From positions 25,789,454 to 25,853,453 of the forward strand of contig CM060124.1 of the NCBI GenBank assembly GCA_030522415.1: a stretch of 64,000 nucleotides of DNA. Direction: 5' to 3'. Shown piece by piece: positions 43,741 to 55,258 of the stretch. The position numbers and the translations under genes are program-made. The stretch is from Channallabes apus. Lineage: Eukaryota; Chordata; Actinopteri; Siluriformes; Clariidae. Positions within the stretch are counted from its first letter, which is position 1. Every line of letters starts with the position of its first letter. Under the pieces are notes generated by a model that was given only the letters and a program-made list of their open reading frames with translations, was not told the origin of the DNA and did not search any database.

Positions 43741-44447
43741 TAGAACTAAGAAAGCTTAGAACCCGGGTCCTCAAGAGTTTCCTGGGTTTTAAGTACAGTA
43801 TTGTCAAAGGAAACCATTGTAGCTGTTCTATTTAAAAGCATTTATAATTAGTGACCTAAATATTTTTTATAGCAATATTACTAAGCCTAAAGGGTCTGAT
43901 CAGAAACTGTAGCATAAATGTCAGTTGGAACTGAGAATGTAGACGTGCACATGAGTATTTGAACTGATATTGCGCAATGGTTATGAAATCACATGGCAGA
44001 TCCTGTCTGGGTTTCCTGTTAGAGTTCTAATAAACGATAGTGGACTGCTGCAGAGGGGACGTGGTTTGGCTGTAGTTATAATAAATAATGTCCCTGAGGA
44101 CAATTTCACACTCAGTCAGACAGGAGAAAAAACATGTAAAGTTTCTTCTTCTTCTTCTTCATTTTCTTCTTTAATCTCTCTACAATAATGTAAAAATGCA
44201 TCGCAGTTTCTTATGAGGGCCACAGCCATTACAGAACCTCCGACGTATACACTACATTTATTTTGTCATATTATGTAAAGTCTTGAGCAAGTGTTTTAGT
44301 GCAAAAGGCTGCAAAGTGTCTAAAAATACAGTTTAAAAACTGGTTGTTTATTAACAACTTCAGCAGCAACTTCATTTCCCCTCTTGTCTGTTCCAACCAC
44401 TCAGGATTCAATAATTAAGATTGTATATGTATATGCATAATAATAAT
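43741..44447. other. No gene recognised
   Basis: No supported feature; a TTC run lies at 44142-44171. Confidence 0.45.
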
Positions 44448-44693
44448 AGGTTTCCTCCGGGTACTCCTGTTTCCTCCCACAGTCCAAAGATATGCAGGTT
44501 AGGCTAATTGGCGTTCCTAAATTGCCCGTAGTGTGTGATTGGGTGTGTGAGTGTGTGTATGTGTGTGTGCCCTGCGATGGATTGGCACCCTGTCCAGGGT
44601 GTACCCCGCCTAGTGCCCGAAGTCTCCTGGGATAGGCTCCAGGTCCCCCGCGACCCTGAACACAGGATTAAGCGGTATAGAAAATGAATGAAT
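44448..44693 (+). repeat. SINE A, 5'-truncated
   Basis: Starts at the 'ggtttcctccgggtactcc' block of SINE A and runs to the ATGA tail, followed by an AAT microsatellite (44694-44745). ATAATAATA-type sequence lies on both sides, so the target duplication cannot be defined. Confidence 0.95.
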
Positions 44694-44745
44694 GAATAAT
44701 AATATTAATAATAATAATAATAATAATAATAATCATAATAATAAT

Positions 44746-45121
44746 AGGTCACTGTGTGATTTAACAAACAAAAAACATTCCTCTGAATGTTACATCAATA
44801 AAAAGCAAAAAGGAAGCCTGGAGACCTATTCATTACATCATCTTTCATAGTAAGATCACCTTCATAAACAGTTATATAGTGGATGTATCCCAACAAAAAT
44901 AATTGTGATATACGGTATGGAAGGAGCCTTCAGTGTCAGTGATCTCTAAGCTCAAATGGGAAGCATTTTTTTTCTTTGTGCAACAGCTTGCAGTTTATAG
45001 GTCATTTCCAAAATCATTCTGCAACATTAAACATTGTATAAGCAAGGTGTTGCTCTTTAATAAAGACAAAATTATAATAATTACTAAACTCGTTTCTAAT
45101 GGTTAAAAGCAATAAAACACT
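44746..45121. other. No gene recognised
   Basis: AT-rich; nothing supportable. Confidence 0.45.
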
Positions 45122-45355
45122 TCAAGCGGTGGTAGATCACTGTGTTAAGACTCAGCGTTACTGATCAGAAGGTCGGCAGTTCAAGCCCCGGCTCCAGTCG
45201 CCGCTGTTAACCCTGAGCTCTTAACCCTGTCTGCTCTGGTGGTGCCATATAATGGCTGGCCCTGCTCTCTGACCCCAGCCTCCTAACCAGAACTGGGATA
45301 TGCCAAGAATAAAAAATTTCTATCTGCAGTAATGCATATGTGAGGCATTTAATAG
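45122..45355 (+). repeat. SINE B copy 4, diverged
   Basis: Head 'gcggtggtagatcactgtg', B-box region 'ggcagttcaagcccc', body 'cttaaccctgtctgctc' and 'ggctggccctgctctctgacccc', end 'gggatatgccaagaataaa'. Old copy with several gaps. Confidence 0.85.
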
Positions 45356-46466
45356 CTTAAATTCCACAAAAAATGAAAAAAGGAAAAGAAATAACTGGGT
45401 AATAACTTCATTATATCATCTTACGGAAACTAGTTGTTATTAGTATCATAATTTAATTTACATTTTATTATGGAGTCCAACTCTGTTGTAGGGCTTTGCA
45501 TTTCTGAAAGAAAAAAAAAAAAAAGCGGAACACCTGAAGAGCTGTTTGAAATGTTCCAAACAATGAGCTCGTTGTGTATTCATAAACCAAATCCAAGTTC
45601 AAAAACATCACCTCACCTTGCCATGTTGGTGATGCTGCAGTTTTAAACAACAACAACAAAAACGACGACAACAGATCACGGCCATATGCTGGTCTCTGTG
45701 ACCTCGCAGGCGTCGGCCGTCACCTGTCCAGCGTCAACGAGGGAGTGGAGCATGAAGAACACACGTCAAGGGTCAAATCCGTGACCATGCCTTCTGTTTA
45801 AACTCCTGTTCTCATTTACTGGGAGGGTTTTAAACAAGGTCAGACCATTTGCACACACACACATACACACACACACACAAAATGTCTGAACGATGCTAAT
45901 GATTTTCAGTTATGGTTTTCTGAGCAAAGAACAGCTTGACATTTCATCATAAGGATCATGCACTTTAAAAGTTTGGAGAAGAATAAAACAAGTTTTAACT
46001 TGACAGGGCAAAGACAATAAAGGTGAGCTAAAAGTTTAAGTGGAGCGCACACACAGTTCACTTGACTCCAGAAGTGCTAGAAGCATTCTCATAATATGAC
46101 AATTTTCAACACTTTATTACAGATCCAGCGCCTGTGATTTCCTTTTACTGGTTCTGTGGGGTTGCTGAAGATTTTGGTAGATTTTGGATTAATATGCTGG
46201 TTGCCTCATTTCCACACATTACCAACACACATCCGCATGCATGCAACAGTTATAATGTTTGTTGTTGAACATGAGGTGAAGATGATAAGCTCATGAGATA
46301 CAGACGGAAGCATGACAAGCCAGTCTACTTGAACACACCTGTGAATAATATACTGTACAAAAGAACATGCGAATCATGCATTAACCTTGAGACAGCTTCA
46401 AATCAAAAGACTGAGGTTTTAAAGCAAAAATAGTCAATTGTGATATATTTTACACTTTGGTAAATC
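45356..46466. other. No gene recognised
   Basis: AT-rich with an A run (45508-45524), AAC/GAC repeats (45646-45672) and a CA run (45853-45880). No coding signal. Confidence 0.45.
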
Positions 46467-46477
46467 ACTTTCCCACT

Positions 46478-46859
46478 TGGCGGCACGGTGGTGTAGTGGT
46501 TAGCACTGTCGCCTTGCACCTCCAGGGTCTGGGTTCGATTCCCCGGCCAGGCTCGATTCCCGTCTCTGTGTGCATGGAGTTTGCATGTTCTCCCCGTGCT
46601 TGGTGGGTTTCCTCCGGGTACTCCGGTTTCCTCCCACAGTCCAAAGACATGCAGGTTAGGCTAATTGGCGTTCCCAAATTGCCCGTAGTGTGTGATTGGG
46701 TGTGTGAGTGTGTGTATGTGTGTGTGCCCTGTGATGGATTGGCACCCTGTCCAGGGTGTACCCCGCCTAGTGCCCGAAGTCTTCTGGGATAGGCTCCAGG
46801 TCCCCCGCGACCCTGAACACAGGATTAACCGGTATAGAAAATGAATGAATGAATGAATG
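46478..46859 (+). repeat. SINE A, full length
   Basis: Intact A box and B box, full body and ATGA tail. Perfect 11-bp target duplication ACTTTCCCACT (46467-46477 and 46860-46870). Very similar to 19591-19970. Confidence 0.95.
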
Positions 46860-46879
46860 ACTTTCCCACTCACTCTACA

Positions 46880-47035
46880 CTGTAAATGGTTATGAGAGGC
46901 CTGGAACCTTTCCCAGAGGACTTGGGACAGTAGGGGGGGGGGGTACACCCTGAATGGAGTGCCAATTGATCACAGGGCAAACAAGCACACACACACAAAC
47001 TTTTACAATATGGGCAATTTGAAATGCCAACTAGT
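46880..47035 (-). repeat. Old SINE A fragment, reverse orientation
   Basis: The minus-strand order of SINE A blocks is recognisable (a diverged 'gccctgtgatcaattggcac', 'gggtgtacc', 'ggaaaggttccagg') with a G run at 46933-46943. Highly diverged. Confidence 0.65.
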
Positions 47036-47049
47036 GTACAGTGTACAGT

Positions 47050-47312
47050 TCCCATATAGAGATGCATCTCTTCCGCAAGTTGGTTAGAAGTTATCTGCCA
47101 ATTTTGAAGGGGCTCCACTTTGCTGAATGTTCACAGGAACAACTGCAATGTTTGTGATTACAGCTTTAAACAGCTTTTAAATGGTTTATTTAAATGTTTT
47201 ACTGTGGATAAGAGTCTCATTGGCATACTGTGCTTGAAGTTTTCCGTAAATGTCGATTGTTTTTACGCCTTTCATTCACAAGACATTTCATCAAGAGTAA
47301 GGGTTTGACTTG
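47050..47312 (-). pseudogene. Mariner-like transposase N-terminal remnant, copy c
   Basis: Minus-strand translation gives a helix-turn-helix-like stretch WQITSNQLAEEMHLYMGTVH (about 47095-47036), as in mariner N-termini. The upstream DNA matches copy b at 31980-32120 ('gataagagtctcatt', 'gtgcttgaagtttt'). Confidence 0.6.
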
Positions 47313-47403
47313 ATACATATTATATTATACTATTATCAGGATATGATTTTAGAAAAAAAAAACTTACTTACTTATTTACTTTTCAAACATTTATTAGAAT
47401 ATT

Positions 47404-47756
47404 ATTCATTTATTCATTCATCTTCTATACCGCTTAATCCTGTGATCAGGGTCGCGGGGGACCTGGAGCCTATCCCAGGAGACTTCGGGCACTACGCGGG
47501 GTACACCCTGGACAGGGTGCCAATCCATCGCAGGGCACACACACATACAGACACACACACACCCAATCACACACTACTGGCAATTTAGGAACGCCAATTA
47601 GCCTAACCTGCATATCTTTGGACTGTGGGAGGAAACCGGAGTACCCGGAGGAAACCCACCAAGCACGGGGAGAACATGCAAACTCCATGCACACAGAGAT
47701 GGGAATCGAGCCTGGCCGGGGAATCGAACCCAGACCCTGGAGGTGCAAGGCGACAG
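47404..47756 (-). repeat. SINE A, reverse orientation, slightly 5'-truncated
   Basis: ATTC tail at 47404-47420 and minus-strand SINE A body, ending just inside the A box ('actgtcgccttgcacc'). Flanked by a 14-bp target duplication TTTATTAGAATATT (about 47390-47403 and 47760-47773). Confidence 0.95.
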
Positions 47757-47774
47757 TCCTTTATTAGAATATTC

Positions 47775-48333
47775 ATAAAAAATTAAGATAGGAAAAAATG
47801 CTTTGTTAATTTTGAGGGGCTTTTTAAATTCATAATCCAATAAGAGAGAGAGAGAGAAAATAAATAAATAAACATCGAAGGTCAAAATCTAACACCATAT
47901 ACAAAAACTGGCCACAAAGAGCCGAAAGCCAGTGTAAACAGGGATGAAGTGGTAAAGCCCATGGCTTAATGTCAACCCTCAAGACAAGAGAGAGATTAAG
48001 TGTCTTCTTTAGGGAAAGGGGGGGGGGGACACAGTGGGAACAAACATTCAGCTCTTTCCTTTACAGCCTGAATGAGCTGCTGTGGTGTGATTAGTGGGTT
48101 CCTGGGTTGGATATCCCTCAGGTCTGTGTGCTAGCATTATTGTTTTGGGTGCATTCCAGTGTATTTCTGCAGTTGCTTGGTCATGGTTCTGGCTTTGTGC
48201 TGATTGCACCCAGGTGCGAAATTCCTCCTGCATAAAGGTGGTAATGGAGATAAATATAGCAAAAGCAGCAACACAAGCGATCTCTGCAGTTAATTGAAAA
48301 TGCAGGCTAGTGAGGGTTAATTCAGTGCATCAT
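47775..48333. other. No gene recognised
   Basis: GA microsatellite at 47845-47858 and a G run (48019-48029). Opposing short frames at 48048-48297 do not resemble a family I know. Confidence 0.45.
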
Positions 48334-48334
48334 A

Positions 48335-48850
48335 CACCAATCAGTCACGGCGTTACGACTAATATGTTATAGCTGATCTGTGTACTCCTAATATACTGTA
48401 GTGTAGGTCCACCTTTTGCCACCAAAACAACTATGAAGAGTGTGTTTTAACACTTTTCTATCAGAACCAGCATTAAACGTTTTAGGAGTTTGAGCTACAG
48501 TAGCTCTTCTATTGGTTATTATACAGGGCATCACTCTTGGTATTTACTGACCACCGTTCAACAAGAGCTACAGTTTTAAAGTTGCGCTTACCCAGTCATC
48601 TAGTGATTATATATATATGGGATATATTAGGCAGCAGGTGCAATTTTTTTCCCCGAAATTAATATGCTGGTAAGCATCTGGTTGTGTAGTTTGATCCAAT
48701 AAAAGAGCTACTGTACTGTAGATCAAAATGCCTTAAAAGGGAAATGCTGGTTCCCATAGAAAGGTGTCATTCTTTTATTGACTGAAAGGGGGCCCTATTG
48801 TACTTAATATTAGGCAGGTGGTCATAATGTTCTGATTGATCAGTGTATAC
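48335..48850 (+). mobile_element. Tc1-like element, internally deleted (34-kb family relative)
   Basis: Left end 'acaccaatcagtcacggcgttacg' and right end 'gtcataatgttctgattgatcagtgtat' are imperfect inverted repeats of the type seen at 34345-34725. Internal marks include 'gggatatattaggcagcaggtg' near the left part, 'aaaagagctactgta' and 'ttaatattaggcaggtgg' at the right. No transposase frame survives. Confidence 0.7.
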
Positions 48851-49737
48851 CATCAATTATTGAAATCATTGAATAATAAAGTCAGTTAAATCAGACCTAA
48901 AAGTTATTATTCAACATTACCTAATATCAAATGTGTGGTGAAAGAAAACAAGAATAACCCTATTAAAACATTTGAAAAAGAAAATTTTGAAAAAAAAAAA
49001 AAAAACTTTATTTAAGAAAATAAATTATTTCAAATACATTCTTAATAAAGCAGCAGGTTAGCATAACCTCAGCACTCAGATAGCTTATGTGGGAAAGACA
49101 AGGGTGGAAGAGATAATTAAGGTGGAGCTCGTTCTTATGGAAGATTCATCCCAAAGTTAATTAAAATGTAGGCGGGATTTGTGCTCCGGCATAATGAAAC
49201 TCCTTTTCGTCTGAAACCTTTCCTGTGGGATTTCTTTCTTTTTTCTTTTTTTAAGTAATTTTGCCTTCATAGTAGTGTACTGTGAAACTCACACACATCA
49301 CACAAATACAGATTTTTTTCTTTTCTTTCGTTTGTTCTTTCTTTTTTTTCTTTCTTTCTTCTATGCTTTTACTTTTTCCTTTTTTTCATGTACTTTTTCT
49401 ACATTTCATTTTTTTTCTGCATTCCTTTCTTGTTATTTCAGTCTTGAGTTTTTCTTTTAGAGTGGTTGGATGGTCATTGTAATTTAGCTGTAACAAAATT
49501 ACAATGATGTTCAACGTCATGACAATGCTGTTTTTGAAAGTTACAATGATGTGGTGGTGACAATCAGTGCTCAGGAACAGCAGGAACTGGAGTTTGAGTT
49601 CTGCTCCGGCAATTAATTATTTGTGCATTTTAATTTTTAGGAGCATTTGTTCAACACTATTGCCTCGTCTTGTAGTCCAAATCATTTTCATAATTTCATC
49701 GAATTAAGCATTATTGCTAGCATTATTGGCCATGGCT
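48851..49737. other. No gene recognised
   Basis: AT-rich. Strongly T/C-rich from 49220 to 49450, which gives spurious Phe-rich frames. Confidence 0.5.
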
Positions 49738-49807
49738 CCTCAACTTGGCCCCTCAGGGCAAAGCTCCACAAGACTGTAGACTGGTGAAGTCCGAGCACTG
49801 CATCCCA
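49738..49807 (+). repeat. Local duplication, copy 1, left part
   Basis: Matches 51640-51700 ('ctccacaagactgtagactg.tgaagt'). The continuation of the same unit lies at 50711-50862, separated by the hAT-like MITE. The uninterrupted copy is 51640-51850. Confidence 0.8.
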
Positions 49808-49918
49808 ATAGAGATGTTCTGATACCATTTTTCCCCTCCCGATACCGATTCTGATACTTGGGCTCAGGGTATCGGCCGATACCGAGTACTGATCCGATAC
49901 CTGGATGTGTATCTGTAC

Positions 49919-50026
<108 letters not shown>

Positions 50027-50041
50027 CTTTTTCTAGCCCTG

Positions 50042-50543
50042 TGTAACGGGTTTGACCCTAAGTGCACAGGCGACACACTAAGTGAAACACGGTCACGAGG
50101 CGAGGTCTTACAGGAAAAAGGGTAATTTATTTAGAAAAATGGGTAAGGAAAGGGCAGCAGGGATGCGAAAGGCGGGCTCTACGCGGAAGTGAAGGTCCCG
50201 CAGGAGCTCGTGCAGCTCGTTCACGCGCTCCTCTTGCGGACATCAAAGGCGCCCCCCTTTTTAAAGTCTTTGGGGCGCATCACATTGCCCCGCTCTTGTG
50301 CCACTGTCTCTCATAAAATCCACCGCGTTGCAAAGTCCAGCTTCCCAACAGTCAGACCCCGAGCTACACTCCCCGCTGTGTTTTATAGCGCCGGGATCAT
50401 TAGCGGCGATAGCTCATGAGCCGTTGTCTGATTCTGCGGCCCTGCTCCTTCACATACCTAAAGGGGGGGGGAGGCCGCCTAAATAGTGAGCGAGGTGCGA
50501 TATCAATTTGCGCGCACGCCCATCACAGGCACATGCCGTGACA
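50042..50543 (+). repeat. LTR-like repeat X, copy 3 (502 bp)
   Basis: Begins TGTAACGGG and ends CCGTGACA, with similar 5-bp flanks (CCCTG/CTCTG, one mismatch). Matches 28091-28821 over several blocks and 29580-29866 over the 3' half. Contains TTTTATAGCGCC at 50380-50391, a possible TATA-like element. It is nested inside the hAT-like MITE, so it inserted after that element. No retroviral genes nearby. Confidence 0.6.
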
Positions 50544-50710
50544 CTCTGTAAGTACGCTAAACTAGCAGAGCTAGCGGGCATAAATAGGTTATGTTTAGGA
50601 AAATGGTATCGGATCGGTACGTGGACTCAAATACTCGCCGATCCTGATGCCAGATTTTTTTGTGGTATCGGTAGCATTTCCGATACCGGTATCGGAATCG
50701 GAACAACCCT

Positions 50711-50862
50711 ACATCCCATGCATCCTCAGTCAGATTGGGATGTGGGAATTTTGGGGGACAGTTTGGCCTTGAGCTTCTTGCCTGCTGGGCTCTGTCTGCA
50801 GTGGGCTGTGATTCACTTGGGGTTCTGGTGCCTTTCTCTACTGGCCAGCATTGATTCATAAC
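50711..50862 (+). repeat. Local duplication, copy 1, right part
   Basis: Matches 51705-51850 ('catgcatcctcagtcagattgg', 'tttctctactggccagcattgat') at about 90% by eye. Confidence 0.85.
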
Positions 50863-51086
50863 TTTGCCTATCCAGTTTAAGGTAATATCACCACAATGCT
50901 TTGACAACCAAAAAAATCCCACTTGGTTCATTCTTTCTCTCTTTCATCAAATGTCACTCACTACATTTTCCCCCTTGAGTTGCTTTGCCAGTCCTATTCT
51001 ACAACTGCGTTCAGGTGATGCTTGGTTGTACTGTAGATCTTTCTGCCTTCAATTTTGTTTTCAGTAAGTGAAAAGTTTAATTGTAT
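50863..51086. other. No gene recognised
   Basis: Short spacer without recognisable features. Confidence 0.4.
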
Positions 51087-51345
51087 TGTCACACACACCC
51101 GCTCCACGACCGGTACTAGGACCCGGAAGTAGTACGGTCGCAAAACAGGAAGCATAAATGGAGACAAGATTGCGCTTCACATCGCTCAGTCATTGAGTTC
51201 GCCCATGTCGGTTCAGACTGTTTGTTAGCCATTTCGTGAGTACTCACATTCTTGGGTTTACTATCTGATTCGAGTGTGTGTTCATAGGACAAGGGTTAAA
51301 TTTGTGTTTTTCCCTTGCTCCCCTTCTGTGAGAGTCCTTAGACTA
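51087..51345 (+). repeat. Truncated LTR of the gypsy-1 family
   Basis: Starts TGTCAC and matches the gypsy-1 LTR with substitutions and small gaps to 'gagagtccttagacta', lacking the last third. The TATA region is changed (GCATAAATGG, near 51151). The 11-mer GCTCAGTCATT that would pair with the primer site is intact (51184-51194). No internal sequence adjoins it, so it is a decayed solo LTR of a related subfamily. Confidence 0.85.
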
Positions 51346-51639
51346 ATTTGTGACTCATTTGGACATTTAAGTACATTCCATTTCTCTATCTTAGGAAGCT
51401 GTAGGATTGTAGGAACAGTACATTTACTTATCCAGTAATTAGCATTTGAGTAAATATGAGTAGTAAGTGGAGCTCTATATGCTACAGAGTTCATCCTGGT
51501 ATATCAGTGAGCCAGTTTGATTGTTTTTTGGGATCCATAGAGTATGCTTTAAATCTTAAAATCATGTATATACACACACATACAGTACATATGCGCACAA
51601 TATATATTATCAACTGAAACATTATCCAGCTTAGCAGGA
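51346..51639. other. No gene recognised
   Basis: AT-rich spacer. Confidence 0.4.
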
Positions 51640-51850
51640 AAGCTTTGGCCCATCAGGACATAACTCCACAAGACTGTAGACTGATGAAGTTCTGGGGTTT
51701 CTGACATCATGCATCCTCAATCAGATTGGAATGTGAGGAATTTTGGGGGACAGACTGGCCTTGGGCTCTTTGTCTACTGGGCCCTGTCTGCAGTGGGCTG
51801 TGATTCACCCGGTGTTCTGGTGCCTTTCTCTACTGGCCAGCATTGATGTT
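51640..51850 (+). repeat. Local duplication, copy 2 (uninterrupted)
   Basis: Direct repeat of 49738-49807 plus 50711-50862 without the MITE. It serves as the pre-insertion reference for that element. Confidence 0.85.
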
Positions 51851-53171
51851 GTTGGCAATTTGTACTTAATTGGCATTTCTGTGGAATCAGACCTGAGGGG
51901 TTCCTTTTAAGCATGGGAGAGCCCTAGATGCACATGATCCTGTCACAAGTTTACTGGTATATAACTGATAATCAGTGTAACACATAAAGTTATAATATTA
52001 TGCATCATCTATTAAAGCTACAATTTGTATTAATGGATAGATTTTTTTTTTGCTAATTAGATTTTTTCAAAATGCCAAAATGTATGTGTTGTTAATAAAT
52101 GAATAAAATCAATAAATAAACTTCTGCAATTTTTTCATGTTAGTTGATCTTATGTTAATTCTCATAGTCTATTATGACAGATTTAATGTGATGTGATCAA
52201 ATTTCTGGGCATATTTTTGAGTTGATGATTTGTGATCACTGGGTTTATGTGGGTAGATTAATTTACACTAGTAATCACACCAGTATGTATCGGTTACTAT
52301 AAATTTTCTTCTTAGCAGTCTCTGGTCTAATAAAGATGCCAGATTTTTCAACCCTTAAAATGCTAAACTGTTTAACTGATTATTTCAGACTATGAAAAAA
52401 ATATATATATTTGATATAAATAATACATTTTAATTGAGCTGTAACTGTAAGATTTAAGCACGATGTGAGCAGACCCAAGTTTATAGCTATGGCCTTGTGT
52501 TGCAGGCAGCAGTGTGTTGTTCCAGGTAATGGGATTCATGCCTGAGAACAGTGGGGTATCTTTTAAAGCTTGAATCAATCTTGCTCATATTCACACAGCG
52601 AAGTGAAGATGTAAGGAGATAGTCAGCAAGATGTAGTTATCATGGTTAGGTGGTAAAGAGAGACACATGTTTTCTAGATTATGGTCTAAGCAACTGAAAA
52701 CTATTTGGTATTTACTATTGTATGTATTTGTAGTTATATTTAAAAAAAAAAAAACAATAAAAAATTACAGCCCATAAGAGCTCAATACTGTACATTGTGA
52801 CAAAAAAATGTGTTGTTGTACTTGTTCATGTGCTTTTGTTGGATGGTTGTCTCTTTTGGTTCTTGCTCTTCTTCTTTGTAGCTTTGAACGCTACTATCCT
52901 CAGAACCAAAGCAGCTCCTCTATAGCAGCTCAGCTAGAAAGCAGCTCTGTGTATCACCAGGGAAGCAAAGTCAGACTGTGACCCGTTCATGCACAACATG
53001 ACAAGTGACACAGCAGGGAAGCTAAAATACAACACGCTGTAAAATGAAAAGGTCTGATGAGGCAGATTAGACCTGGAAAAGGGCAAAGAGAGTTTTAAAA
53101 ACTGCCCAGGAGTTTCCAGCACTTGTTAAATTATATTCTGGATATTTATTTTAATACACTATATATATATA
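51851..53171. other. No gene recognised
   Basis: AT-rich; T run (52027-52037), A run (52742-52755), TA run (53158-53176). No coding signal. Confidence 0.45.
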
Positions 53172-53545
53172 TATATGCAAAAGTTTAGGCACCCCTTGAG
53201 AGATAACAGATTTTGGTGATTTCTTTTAATTAAAAAGATGTTAACACAGTCTCTCTTGGAAATGGAAAGAAAATGCACAGTATTTTCAGCAAACATTGAT
53301 GCCAATTTATGCCATTAATTGAGAAAAAAAATTTTTTTTATGGCACTTTGCAAATGTTTGGGGACCCTTAGAGTCTCAGACACTTTTTACAAGGTTTCAG
53401 ACCTTAAGCAACTCATTAGATCTGATGTATGGCAAACAGCTGTTATTAGTTATTCAAACCTTGTGCACACACTTGCAGACACTCAACAACCATGGGTTTC
53501 TCTAAGTTATTTTTTTATCAATGCAGGAGAAGGCTACTAGAAGAT
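53172..53545 (+). mobile_element. Tc1-like remnant (third family)
   Basis: Contains 'gcaaaagtttaggcacccc' (53177-53195) and 'ctttgcaaatgtttggggaccc' (53346-53367), the recurring terminal motif type of Tc1-like elements in fish, plus decayed internal sequence. No catalytic motif. Boundaries are approximate. Confidence 0.45.
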
Positions 53546-53639
53546 AGCAAAGCATTGTCAGCTAATAAATTGCTTGATTAATAAACTATACACTACTATA
53601 ATTGCTTCATAATTTTCTTTTAATTTACATAAGGCTCTC

Positions 53640-53679
53640 AGTAGAAGTGGAATTGATCAAGTTCAAAGATTAGAGTTAT

Positions 53680-53716
<37 letters not shown>

Positions 53717-53900
53717 CTCCAAATAGAGTGTCTCTTGGCTACATCCAGGCAAGTAACACAAAATTAGAGCACATGGCTGATTTTGTACACTTGCTTCGTA
53801 GAGGTGAATTGATTCCCAGAGGATTGCCACCTTTTGACAGTTACAAATAATCGTATTTGCTTGAAACCTTTGGTTGGAGGTGTGTTTAAAAAAAAAGTTG
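53640..53900 (+). repeat. Diverged repeat flanking gypsy-2, copy 1
   Basis: Resembles 59612-59865 in the same orientation: 'ctaaatagagtgtctc', 'gaattgattcccagagga', 'ccaccttttg.cagttacaaat'. The copies are about 80% alike. A CA microsatellite (53681-53714) lies inside this copy only. Nature unknown. Confidence 0.75.
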
Positions 53901-54630
53901 AATCAAAGAATGTCCAAGGACCCAAATCAAATCACACTGATCATCCCTTGGACGAATCAAAGCCAAGAACCCTTTGTTCTCACAGTGTGAGGTTTGATAT
54001 GCGACCTACTGTATAAAAATAAATAAATAAATAAAAAAACAACATCTGAATTATATATTGCTTAAAGACCCAAACAAATCAGCATGACCATTAGTATGGT
54101 TAATCAATGCCAAGACCTCTTGGTAGCATTTTTTTTGCAAGTGAATTGCAAACGGTCTCTGATTGCTATTTATTTGTTTATTTATCATATATTTTTGTAC
54201 CTTGCTTGTTTGAGTTATTAAGGCTGTCTGAATAAGATGTTGCTCATGCACCAAGTCCCTCAGGTGCACCAAAATCAAGGCCTCTTGCTCACATGGCTTT
54301 TGGAGGTGATTTGATTGCAGAATAGTGATGATGGTTGGTAAGATAACCTTGAGGTTTTAAATCTTTCAACATCAGGCAACTTGAAAGACATCTTAAATAG
54401 ATACCTGTCCCTGAACCCAAACAAAAATAAAAATCAGTAAGACTTGAGTCCTTGATGTCCACAAGGTTTTGGGTAAAAGTTGATACTGTATACCAGTGGT
54501 CACAAAGTTTTCGGGCTTGACTCCTTCACCCTAGGGTGACTTAAAATTTGTCTGATTGTAACTCAAAGTCAACATCCTTAGGTTGAATAACCAGAGCTCA
54601 TAGTGAAGTTGTGAGGTGATTTGTGAATGA
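53901..54630. other. Weakly repetitive DNA, no gene recognised
   Basis: Loose tandem similarity between 53918-53988, 54065-54133 and 54240-54300: 'gacccaaa.caaatca', 'aatca.agccaag', 'ccttgttctcaca'. It may belong with the flanking repeat above. Confidence 0.4.
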
Positions 54631-54635
54631 TCATA

Positions 54636-54828
54636 TATCACAGTCAGGCCAGGCCCCAAAATCAGTCAGACACCACATCCTATATCTCCAGAGTTCTAAT
54701 GACCATTACCTGTCACCAATCAGCAGTAGCACATAAAATCCAAACACTGTGCCTCCGCCTCAGTCAGTGTCTGGGCTCGTATCTACGAAGTGGACTCAAC
54801 TTCCTACGCTCACATAAGAAGAACATAC
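54636..54828 (+). repeat. Gypsy-2 5' LTR, left part
   Basis: Matches 58757-58946. It begins TATCACAG where the 3' LTR has TGTCACAG (G to A at the terminus). The LTR resumes at 56675. Confidence 0.9.
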
Positions 54829-54844
54829 AAATTTCAAATTCAAA

Positions 54845-55100
54845 CAAAATTTTTAGTTATTCCCCTAGACTTTCCCGAGTCCCATGTCCTGTCCATGCGG
54901 TGAACAAGGCTGTCTTGATGGCATGGTCCGGCACAGCTGGGTTCAGCCATGTCTCAGTGAAGCAGAGGAGCTTGCGGTCCCGAATGTCTCTCTGGAACTT
55001 TACCCTGGCCCTGAGGTCATCAAGCCTGTTCTCCGCTCTGCGTCGTGTCCTTTCTTCTTTGTTCTCCCTCAGGATCTCACTCCGCCAGCATGGATCCGGA
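54845..55100 (-). pseudogene. LINE endonuclease fragment inside the gypsy-2 LTR
   Basis: On the minus strand: LDDLRARVKFQRDIRDRKLL followed directly by CFTETWLNPAVPDHAI, the early part of an APE-type endonuclease from a CR1/L2/Rex-like LINE. Only this block survives; neither end of the LINE is visible. It lies directly beside the Tc1-like transposon, which probably inserted into it. Confidence 0.75.
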
Positions 55101-55258
55101 GTTAAAAGTCGTGGCCAAAAGTTTTGTGAATGACACAAATATTAGTTTTCACAAAGTTTGCTGCTAAACTGCTTTTAGATCTTTCTTTCTGTTGTTTCTG
55201 TGATGTACTGAAATATAATTACAAGCACTTCATACGTTTCAAAGGCTTTTATCGACAA

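Noticed and set aside
49275..49482. Phe-rich hydrophobic frames as a membrane protein
   Set aside because: The frames are a by-product of a T/C-rich low-complexity stretch.
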